Shown here: in pieces, positions 10,724-18,706 of the stretch
Numbering within the stretch: the stretch's first letter is position 1
Layout of the letters: the number at the start of each line of letters is the position of its first letter
Source of the DNA: Tritrichomonas musculus
Taxonomy: Eukaryota > Parabasalia > Tritrichomonadida > Tritrichomonadidae
Assembly: GCA_039105265.1 (NCBI GenBank)
Contig: JAPFFF010000007.1
Span: forward strand, 310,001-374,000
Reading direction: 5' to 3'
DNA: 64,000 nt
Made by a program: the position numbers and the translations under genes
Notes under the pieces: model-generated
Databases searched by the model: none
The model's input: the letters and a program-made list of their open reading frames with translations, nothing else
What the model was told of the DNA's origin: nothing

Positions 10724-10731
10724 ATTATTAA

Positions 10732-11636
10732 AGAGGTGAGGCTGCGAAAATTTTTGGTATTTTTTAATAATATTAATACATATTATTTTATTCCAGAATT
10801 AAATGCTATTTATGATAATTTCACTAATATTTTTTTCAGATTTTTAGCTATAAATCTATTTTTAAAATTGAATAGCATCTATCTTATTATAATTTCAATT
10901 TTATCTTAATAAAAAAATTCTATTTACTCAAAATAATAAATAATTTAATTATCAATATTTAATATATAGATGTGAATATAATATTAAAATCTTCGACTAA
11001 GAATTATAAATCAAAATAATGATTTTTTATGACTTAACTAACTATCATCTAATTATAAGCATGATTTTTTTGGTAAATTATTGATAAATATTAAAATAAA
11101 TACTTATTGTGAGGTTGATACCAAAATAAAAACAAATGAAATTATTTAGATATTTGTGAAGTTTACATCATTAACGTATATAGAATTATATTCAATATTA
11201 AACCTCAATCCTAGCTAAAATTGTAAAAAATTTTTTAAAAATATTTTGATATGTTTGCCAGCACCAGATAAGTTAAGAGATAAACTATAGTTATCCCTTT
11301 GGTCTTTAATATAGAAGAAAATTTCTCTTTAAATTGAAAAATATTTTTTTGAATTTTGACCAAAAACGCATTCATTGAATAGCTTTCTTATTAAAAAATA
11401 GATATCATCTATATACAAATGAAATTTAATGGTTGAAAAGAAAAAATAATGACGAATATATGAATTATGACATTTTGAAATATCAATACAATTTCAATTT
11501 TTTTTGATTAAATCTGAAAAAAAGTATATGATATGAAAAGGTAACAAAACCATAATACTATATTTTTAATTTATTTTTAATTTTGTTGATTATTATTCCT
11601 AAAAAAGTTCATTTAAAATTTCGCAGTCTCACCTCT
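10732..11636. mobile_element. Non-autonomous inverted-repeat element (MITE), 905 bp, 8-bp target duplication
   Basis: The left end reads AGAGGTGAGGCTGCGAAAAT. The right end, reverse-complemented, reads AGAGGTGAGACTGCGAAATT. This is an inverted repeat of about 20 bases with one substitution and a small indel. It is flanked by a perfect 8-base direct repeat ATTATTAA (10724-10731 and 11637-11644), the signature of transposition. No coding capacity is visible inside. An 8-bp duplication is typical of hAT and a few other superfamilies. The termini do not show the common hAT start, so the superfamily is left open. It sits between two same-strand genes without damaging either. Confidence 0.8.
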
Positions 11637-11644
11637 ATTATTAA

Positions 11645-11888
11645 GATTTTGTGTGAATAGATGTAATAGATTAATGCTGATTTGTTTAACTCAGAACAAA
11701 TTAATTATTTTCTCATACTATAATACTATTATAGATTGCTTATTATTATAATATCAAAAAATTATAATGAATATCAAAAAATTTTAAATTTTTCGATTTT
11801 GTGAATTTTCAATAAAGCCAAATAAACTTTTTAACAAGTATTACAAAGCCTTTCTGACCTATCAGTTTGCACTTCGTTTTTTACTAGA
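11645..11888. other. Intergenic spacer
   Basis: About 240 AT-rich bases between the MITE and the next ATG. No clear feature seen. Confidence 0.5.
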
Positions 11889-13862
11889 ATGAATTCTCAA
11901 GAATTTTATAAATCTTTTAAACATCGAAAAAAAGATGATCACAGCTTTTTTTATGGTCTTGAGCGAAATGAACCCATATCTTCTCTTTTATTTTATCGAA
12001 ATACAATTGGGACTAACGTTCATCAATTTGATCAGGATTTCACCGAAAACAGCTTTTATTTTCCAGATTTTCCGAGTAATGAAATCGAAATTAATGGAGG
12101 AAATCCTCTTTATACAAAATCAATTAAAGATATGATTTTTTCTGCAACAGAACTTTATTTTTATCGAGTTTCAACATACGAATTTGAATGTTCATTATGC
12201 CACCACAGATGCTCATATAACGATCGGATTAATCATATGGTATCATGCCATTCGAAGTTTTTAGCAGAAAATTTCGAAGATAATTGCGCTGCTATTGATG
12301 ACGATGATGAATTTTTGAATGGACTTATGCTAAAGCTTCAGTTTGATTCTATTTTAACAACCCCAACTAAAGGGTATCCTCCTGCTTGCCAAGAAGCATG
12401 TATATGCGCTCCACCAATATTTAACAAGGAAGCTGATTTTGATAACGAAGAAGAAGAATTAGAAACATTAAACACCAAGAAAAGACATGATTATAATTCA
12501 AAAATTTCAATTCGAGTTCAAGGGGCATTAAATCCAGTATTAACCAAATTTGCAAATAATCACCAACCTTTGCCACCTGTTTCTGAAACAGAAGTATCAC
12601 AAGAATTACTAATAGACGAAAGTCAAAATATTGATGATTCACAAACTCAAAATGAATTAGATGAGATTACAGCTAATACTCCTCCAAAACAGATAAGTGC
12701 AAACATTCCAGCACCATCAAACTTGAGCACACCACCATACGGAAAGAATGTCCCTCAAACAAACTCACCATCAAAATCAAGTCCACAAAAACAACAGAAT
12801 GTTCAACAACAAATTTCATCACCAGTCCAACAAACGAATACAAATCCACCTTTAAATATACAAACAAAAGCATCTGAGAGACATAAAATACCATCACCAC
12901 CATCAACATCAAATACTTCAGTGAAAATAAATTCTACTGAGCAACCTCCATCATCCTCGCCAATTCAAGCGCCTACAATTCCAGATGGACTCTTTGAACA
13001 GCTCTCTATCAAAGATCCACGAAAACCAACACCTCCAAAGAAAACACCAAAATATGTTCCATACATCGAATCAATTCCAAGTAGCATCAGGAGCAAAATA
13101 ATCTCAAATCTTGCTAGAGATTTCTTAAAGTCATATGTTAGCACCACGACTCTTCAAATAGTTAAACCTCTCCTTCAAACAAAGAAGAAGCAACATCAGA
13201 AGAAAATGAGAGAAGAAAAGGCAAAAAGAGCGAAAGATGAAGAAAGGATGAGACTAGCTGCTATGCGCCAAAGAAAGGACAATGCAATTCAAAAAATATC
13301 AAACGATATGGTAACCCCAATTATTCGGTCTTTTATTCGATCAGAAATTGAAAAAATTTTCAAAGAAGAATCAATCGCAATTAAAGAATCATTAGCAAAT
13401 ACACCCAAAAATGATCAAAACGACGAGGTCATCAAGACACCACAACCAGTTGTTCTCTCTGGTTTAACAAATAGGAGACATTTAAGTGTTCAATTCTTGA
13501 GAGAAAAATTTGCACAGTTCAAATTTCAATTAGATGAAAACAATGAACCCAAAATTAGATTCAGAGTTAATGCAAATAGAGTGGAGGTTCTTCTTTATCT
13601 GGCCAATGCTAGTGATGTTAATGCAATTTGTTCACAAAGTCCAATGCAAATCGAATATGTTAATGTAACTTTAGCTCCGGAAACTGAAGATAATAGCACT
13701 GTTCTTCAGTCATACGCACAGCAGGAATTAACTATAATACCTGCTACTCGACATTTGGAAAATTTTGCAGAAGATAAGGGAAGAAGTGGCTTTGTTTCAA
13801 TGTGCCCTGTTATGTGCCTTGAAACAGTAACTAATATAGATGATGGTGAAATCCAGAAATGA
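11889..13862 (+). CDS. Protein with single C2H2-like zinc finger and long disordered region
   Basis: A 657-residue protein I do not recognise as a family. Residues about 97-122 carry a C2H2-like finger (ECSLCHHRCS... HMVSCH, spacing C-x2-C-x11-H-x4-H). Residues about 210-370 are rich in Pro, Ser, Gln and Asn and likely disordered. From about 385 to 490 there is a strongly charged helical/coiled-coil region containing KKMREEKAKRAKDEERMRL, flanked by two similar amphipathic segments (IISNLARDFLKSYV and MVTPIIRSFIRSEIEKIF). The last 120 residues look like a folded globular domain. The charged helices look like a scaffold or nucleic-acid binding region, but the role is not inferable. The first ATG is used. 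Confidence 0.7.
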   Translation: MNSQEFYKSFKHRKKDDHSFFYGLERNEPISSLLFYRNTIGTNVHQFDQDFTENSFYFPDFPSNEIEINGGNPLYTKSIKDMIFSATELYFYRVSTYEFECSLCHHRCSYNDRINHMVSCHSKFLAENFEDNCAAIDDDDEFLNGLMLKLQFDSILTTPTKGYPPACQEACICAPPIFNKEADFDNEEEELETLNTKKRHDYNSKISIRVQGALNPVLTKFANNHQPLPPVSETEVSQELLIDESQNIDDSQTQNELDEITANTPPKQISANIPAPSNLSTPPYGKNVPQTNSPSKSSPQKQQNVQQQISSPVQQTNTNPPLNIQTKASERHKIPSPPSTSNTSVKINSTEQPPSSSPIQAPTIPDGLFEQLSIKDPRKPTPPKKTPKYVPYIESIPSSIRSKIISNLARDFLKSYVSTTTLQIVKPLLQTKKKQHQKKMREEKAKRAKDEERMRLAAMRQRKDNAIQKISNDMVTPIIRSFIRSEIEKIFKEESIAIKESLANTPKNDQNDEVIKTPQPVVLSGLTNRRHLSVQFLREKFAQFKFQLDENNEPKIRFRVNANRVEVLLYLANASDVNAICSQSPMQIEYVNVTLAPETEDNSTVLQSYAQQELTIIPATRHLENFAEDKGRSGFVSMCPVMCLETVTNIDDGEIQK

Positions 13863-14615
13863 CCTTTCTTTCATTTACTAAATGAAATTTTTTTTTCTTT
13901 TTTCAGACTTATAAATATCATTATTTTTTTTGGACATTTAAAATACCTTTAAAAATAAATATTTAGAGGTCCTTAATGATGTTAATGTTTATTTTATGAA
14001 AATAATGGTTGAATTTATCTCAAAAACATCATTAAATGTATTTCCATTCATGATGTTATCAAGTGGATACTTTTTTATTTTCTCTGATTTTGCATTACCA
14101 TTTGAATGGCAATTATATTATTATTTTTTTTATTCTGTTATAACTAAATGCAGATAGTCTGGATAGATTCATGAAATTTGAGAGAAATAAAGGGGTAGAT
14201 TCAAAAAATAATTAATTTCAAGGGAAAACGATAATGAAAATTTATTTTGAGAAAAAAATATTTGAAAAAAAAAAATTTTTCTTAAATTATATTTTCTGAA
14301 AAAATATTCAATTTTTTCTTAACTTGATCGTCGACCCCTATTTTTTTGAATGAGACCCCTATTTTTTTGGGGCACTTTATATTTGAAAAATTCAAAAAAA
14401 TAATTTTTAACCTTTTCTGAAAAAATTGAAATTTTCTGATGAGAAGTTAAATAAAAAATATTGAAATGCGAAAAATCACAGCTGAGAAATTAAACTTTAG
14501 TTCTCTTTCATTAATTTTTTGTATTAAATTTATTATGCAATCATTTCATCATTAAGATAAATTTTTGGAAAGATTTTTTTTCTCTCAATTTTTAACCGTT
14601 GATGGTAATTTCTAT
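13863..14615. other. Intergenic with short tandem and inverted repeats
   Basis: AT-rich spacer of about 750 bases. It contains GACCCCTATTTTTTTG twice, 21 bases apart (14333-14348 and 14354-14369). An inverted partial match, AGGGGTAGATTCAAAAAA, lies near 14191. This could be a decayed 200-bp inverted-repeat element, but no target duplication was found. A TCATTTCATC string near 14543 is a weak initiator candidate for the ArfGAP gene. Confidence 0.4.
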
Positions 14616-15605
14616 ATGAGTTACGAGGCAGCACAAATTATCAACCATCTTCTCACTCTTCCAGAAAATGCTGTTTGTGCAGATTGCAAAAAAAAAGCTC
14701 CTAAATGGGCTAGTACTACATTAGGTATTTTTATTTGTATTGATTGTAGTGGAATTCACAGATCACTTGGAACACATATTAGCTTTGTTCGATCATGCTC
14801 GCTTGATACATGGACAATGCAACAGGCACAATTTATGGCTTCTGTTGGTAATGAAGTTGCCAATCAATATTGGGAAGCAAACCTTCCAGCAGATTTTGAC
14901 CGTCCTGATTCATCAAACGGATACCAAATGGCTAATTTTATTCGTCAAAAATATGCTCAGAGAAAATGGGCCGCAAACGGCAATCCTCCTGGCATGAGAG
15001 ATGATATTCAATTACCCACAGTAGAACAAAAACCTAATTCTACACTAAGAACACATGTGAAAGGAAATAAAGTGGCTAGCCGCAGACAGAGAGGGCAAAA
15101 TACATCATCCTCATCTTCAATAAATCAAAAAACATCTTCCACTTCCTCATTTAGTCAAAATACATCATCATCTAGCTCAATTGGTCAAGGATCATCGGTC
15201 CATCCAAACAATCCAGAGCAGATTACACATTCTCAATCAAATCCTAATTCTACTTCACGAGCTTTTTCAACTTCAAAATCAATAGATACACTTTCCAAAT
15301 CTGAAGCAAAAACAGAAGTTACTTTAGAAGATATCTTTGGGAAGGAAGCTGACTCAGTTTTAATGCGAAGACAAAATCAGAGCTCATCAAATAGGATGTC
15401 TACAAACTCAACAAATAGTTTAAATGAGCATAAATCTACATCTTCACCAAATCAAACAAGAAAAAAAATTCCTGAAAGACTTCTTCGAAAAATGCGCCAG
15501 CAAGAGCAAGCATCCCGGCAATTAAAACCATCACCTGCAAGCGTCCCAAACTTTCAGTCCATTGCTTCAAGTTCATCAAATGATGATGAAGATCCATTTG
15601 CTTGA
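14616..15605 (+). CDS. ArfGAP (SMAP-like) GTPase-activating protein
   Basis: A 329-residue ArfGAP, which stimulates GTP hydrolysis on Arf GTPases during coat assembly and vesicle budding. The zinc finger is complete: C21, C24, C41, C44 with the usual C-x2-C-x16-C-x2-C spacing. The catalytic arginine finger is R49 in CSGIHRSLG. The GAP domain covers about residues 4-122, ending at the RQKYAQRKW helix. The rest is Ser/Thr/Asn/Gln-rich and probably disordered, and the protein ends DDEDPFA. That ending contains a DPF motif of the kind that binds the AP-2 alpha appendage in other eukaryotes. The ATG at 14616 is chosen; 17 more codons are open upstream but begin with TTG and do not resemble the family. 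A Sec23-like gene follows on the same strand. Confidence 0.93.
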   Translation: MSYEAAQIINHLLTLPENAVCADCKKKAPKWASTTLGIFICIDCSGIHRSLGTHISFVRSCSLDTWTMQQAQFMASVGNEVANQYWEANLPADFDRPDSSNGYQMANFIRQKYAQRKWAANGNPPGMRDDIQLPTVEQKPNSTLRTHVKGNKVASRRQRGQNTSSSSSINQKTSSTSSFSQNTSSSSSIGQGSSVHPNNPEQITHSQSNPNSTSRAFSTSKSIDTLSKSEAKTEVTLEDIFGKEADSVLMRRQNQSSSNRMSTNSTNSLNEHKSTSSPNQTRKKIPERLLRKMRQQEQASRQLKPSPASVPNFQSIASSSSNDDEDPFA

Positions 15606-15779
15606 AAATAACCATGTTTTATTATTATTATTTGTATTCTTCTATCCTCTTTTATTAAAATGTAGATACGCATGCATTCTTTTTTTTAAGACAGTTTTTA
15701 TAATTTATTTCCAGAAAATATCGTTATGGTTAATAATTCACCAAACTTTTCGCCTTAATTCCATAAATTAAACTAATGA

Positions 15780-17552
15780 ATGAATCGTAAAAGAAAGGAG
15801 ATTAAAGAAGAAATTGTAGGTAAATATATATCAAGGTCAATGATGGCATATCCTTCAGATAAGTCAATAACACCATTAATATTTCATATAGATACTTCAC
15901 GGATTATTGAAGATACTTCAATTGAACAATACGATGATCAAACAATTAAATGCAGACTTTGTGGCTCTTTTTTCAATCCATATTGTCAAATCAATGACTC
16001 TTCTATAAATTGGAGGTGTTCGATTTGCAATTCAGTTAACCAACTTCCATTACCTCCATCAGATTCTATTTTTACACCTTATTCAATTGCTAAAAATTTA
16101 ACTTGTTATAACAATGCTGTTTTTGATTTTATTCCTCCACATTTACCAATTACGAATCATCAAAAACCTAAAATAATAATATCAATCCAAAGTTGCATTT
16201 ATAATGATGTAAAAAATATTTTATTTCAATCATTAAAAGATAACGATTTATTTTCATATGCATTCACAATTTTTGATTCTTCAATACAAATATTTAATTT
16301 TCACTTAAAGTCATGGCACATTATTTCAGATTTTTCTAATGACAATAGTTTTTTCTTGCCAACAAAGAAAGAATTTTTATTTGGTAACTCATCAGAATTA
16401 AAAAATGCACTTTCAACAGATAATAATTTCTCTTCAAATGAAAATCAAAATATAGAAAATGTTTTCCATTTTGTTAATTGCTTTCAAAATGCTAAACTTC
16501 TTTTAATTTTGAAATATCCAATATTAACATCACCACCATCTTTTTCTTTTCCTGCTTCTGTTGTTTTTTATGAGAGCACAAATACATTTTCATCAATGGA
16601 AAACTTATTACAATGGTCAAATAGCATATCAGCAGATTTTTTCTATTTCAAGACGCATTATAATTCTCAAGCCACAATTACGCAAAATATTTCATATTCA
16701 CGACTTATTAATTTTTTATCAAAGTCACTTATTACACCTTTTAAAACGGAAATTAAAGTTGTGTTTCGTGCTCCAAAATTGTTTGAAATTAATCAAGAAA
16801 AAGAAGATTATCATTTATTCACTGTTTCTAGACGTCAAAGCTCAGTTGCACAAATTCTTTCATTTGCACAGTTTGAGATATCTTTTAAAGATTGCATGAG
16901 AGATGAAATCTCTATTTTTCGTTATATTAATGTCAAAATACCTTTATCACCAGATCCAAGAGTTTTTCGAAGTGCAACCTTTCCAAATCCTCTCCAACAT
17001 CTATGTGTTGCAAGCAGATATATATTATCGCGATTACGTAATTTTATAATTCTTGAACATGAAACAATTTTATTAAAACTACAGAACCAGTTAATGGAAA
17101 TTTCGTATCAATTTCCATTAACAGATTCATTTTGGCCCCATTTTATTTATCAACTATTAAATTCCGACTTTTTGAGAGACTCACAAAATTTCAATAAAAT
17201 TCATTCAATTTTATTTAAATACAAAAATATGCCACCACAAATTTGTTTATTACATTTTTTACCATTCCAGTTTGTGAATGACAAACTGATTCCTCTGTTT
17301 CCAAAAGAAAATAAAGAAGCTGTTGCGAGAGTGACAGAAAACGTGATTTTTGTGGCCAAAAACAACGATACAGCAAGCATTGCTCAGAAAATTTGCACAT
17401 TGCTAGACATTGATGATTTGAAGCTGCCTGTTGTTGAAGTTGAGTCATTTGAAGAGGCAAAAGATGAAGAAACATTATTTGATAGATGGAAGCACAATTT
17501 TGAGCTCTCTAGATACAATTACATGGAAAGAAAAAAGAAAAAGAGCAAATAA
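15780..17552 (+). CDS. Sec23-like COPII coat protein
   Basis: A 590-residue divergent Sec23/Sec24-family protein. The Sec23/24 zinc finger is clear: CRLCGSFFNPYCQI... WRCSICNSVNQLP (about residues 60-97, C-x2-C-x17-C-x2-C). NPYCQ and NQLP match Sec23 better than Sec24. A degraded trunk (vWA-like) region follows, then beta-sandwich/helical blocks and a gelsolin-like region near 450-545 (PPQICLLHFLPFQFV). Sec23 is the Sar1 GAP of the inner COPII coat at ER exit sites. Family Sec23 proteins are about 750 residues, so this one is short and poorly conserved outside the finger. It could be a specialised paralogue. It starts 174 bases after the ArfGAP stop. Confidence 0.8.
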   Translation: MNRKRKEIKEEIVGKYISRSMMAYPSDKSITPLIFHIDTSRIIEDTSIEQYDDQTIKCRLCGSFFNPYCQINDSSINWRCSICNSVNQLPLPPSDSIFTPYSIAKNLTCYNNAVFDFIPPHLPITNHQKPKIIISIQSCIYNDVKNILFQSLKDNDLFSYAFTIFDSSIQIFNFHLKSWHIISDFSNDNSFFLPTKKEFLFGNSSELKNALSTDNNFSSNENQNIENVFHFVNCFQNAKLLLILKYPILTSPPSFSFPASVVFYESTNTFSSMENLLQWSNSISADFFYFKTHYNSQATITQNISYSRLINFLSKSLITPFKTEIKVVFRAPKLFEINQEKEDYHLFTVSRRQSSVAQILSFAQFEISFKDCMRDEISIFRYINVKIPLSPDPRVFRSATFPNPLQHLCVASRYILSRLRNFIILEHETILLKLQNQLMEISYQFPLTDSFWPHFIYQLLNSDFLRDSQNFNKIHSILFKYKNMPPQICLLHFLPFQFVNDKLIPLFPKENKEAVARVTENVIFVAKNNDTASIAQKICTLLDIDDLKLPVVEVESFEEAKDEETLFDRWKHNFELSRYNYMERKKKKSK

Positions 17553-17609
17553 TTCTTGTTTTTATTTATATAAAGTTTAAGATATACAAATATTATTATT
17601 ATCATTTTT

Positions 17610-18518
17610 ATATTTATACTCGTCAATCAAAATGTTTTCAGGCTTCAGATCATTGTGAATGATGCAAAGTACTGCCCAAAATGCTGATTGCTTTTTTCAA
17701 TGTTTGTTCAAATTGTGAGGACAGATTTCAAGGAGAATGCTCTAACTGTTAATTTTCATCATTGAAGCATATTCCATGTGTTTTGATACTGGAATGATTG
17801 AGACTGTTTAAAAGCTTGTAATCACGAAGATATATCAGAACTTTATTTCAACTGATGAACTCTTATTTTTAATTTAGTTTCCAAAAATGATTTTCAAGGG
17901 AAAAGCCTTCTCACGAATGACTTCGATGATTTTTGACAGATTGTCCAAGGACTCCTTGATCAATTTGGTCAAATTGAAGAACAAGGAGTCGAGGAGATGA
18001 TATTTCGCAAAGAAACTGAAACAAATGAAAATTATGAATGAAATATTTCAATTATGAAACAAGAATTTACTTAAATATCGATTTAGTTTTTACTCCTTCT
18101 CTAACTAGCATTGATCTTTAATAAACAGATAGATTTTTTTTATCTTGTAAAAAAAATGAATCAGAGAACATTTTAATTTATTCAAAATGAATTCAAGTGA
18201 CATGTGTAAGTCTTAAGCAATGATAAAGAAATCTAATTTTTGGTTCAAATTTGTCATTCAAAAAAAAAAAAAAAAATGCACTTTTCTTTGGGTTTGCTCA
18301 TCTAGATTGGAGATACAAATCTGTCAATGTTTCAAGATCTATATTTTTCATAAATTTAGTCATAAAAATCAACCTTTCTTTAGTTTTTTTGTTGGTTGTT
18401 CAATGTACATTGAAAATGTTCCATCACCTTTTTTATAATACATGACAAAATCCTCCTCAATCAAAGCCGGCCTCACTTCAATTACATCTTCAGAAGATAG
18501 AATCAAAACTTGATTCAT
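17610..18518 (-). pseudogene. Decayed protein kinase gene
   Basis: On the minus strand, 17610-17680 reads in one frame as CIIHNDLKPENILIDEYK, an unmistakable kinase catalytic loop (usual IIHRDLKPENILID). Upstream, about 17770-17840, another frame reads LLNSLNHSSIKTHGICFNDE, matching the helix-C to beta-4 region of trichomonad kinases. Further upstream an ATG at 18518 opens a 49-codon frame (MNQVLILSSEDVIEVRPALI...) ending at 18369, continued in a second frame by RLIFMTKFMKNIDLETLTDL. Several stops and frame changes separate the pieces, and DFG and APE segments are missing, so the gene is dead. Linking the 18.4-kb pieces to the kinase remnant is inference from strand and order. Confidence 0.6.
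17950..17990. repeat. Near-perfect palindrome within kinase remnant
   Basis: GACTCCTTG at 17950-17958 pairs with CAAGGAGTC at 17982-17990, and TCAATTTG at 17960-17967 pairs with CAAATTGA at 17970-17977, leaving a two-base centre. Seventeen pairs with one asymmetric bulge is much more than expected in a former coding sequence. Confidence 0.6.
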
Positions 18519-18706
18519 CAAATTCCATCATTTTGTCCTTGTTTTGATGTGAGAGATGAATTGTATAATATATATTAGATAATCAAAACAAACAAAAAGA
18601 TAACAATAACATATATATAATATTTAATATAAACAATAAAACAATAAATAAATAAATAATATTAATTAACAAATAAAACATAAAAAAAAAAAAAAAAAAA
18701 TGGAAT
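18519..18706. other. AT-rich 3' flank of CFAP58 gene
   Basis: Low-complexity DNA made largely of AATA-type repeats, ending in an A18 tract (about 18682-18699) just downstream of the CFAP58 stop on the minus strand. No gene seen. Confidence 0.5.

Noticed and set aside
14616-17552. An operon of ArfGAP and Sec23 as a membrane-traffic unit
   Set aside because: Trichomonad genes are transcribed singly; same strand and 174-base spacing are common in this window and may be chance.
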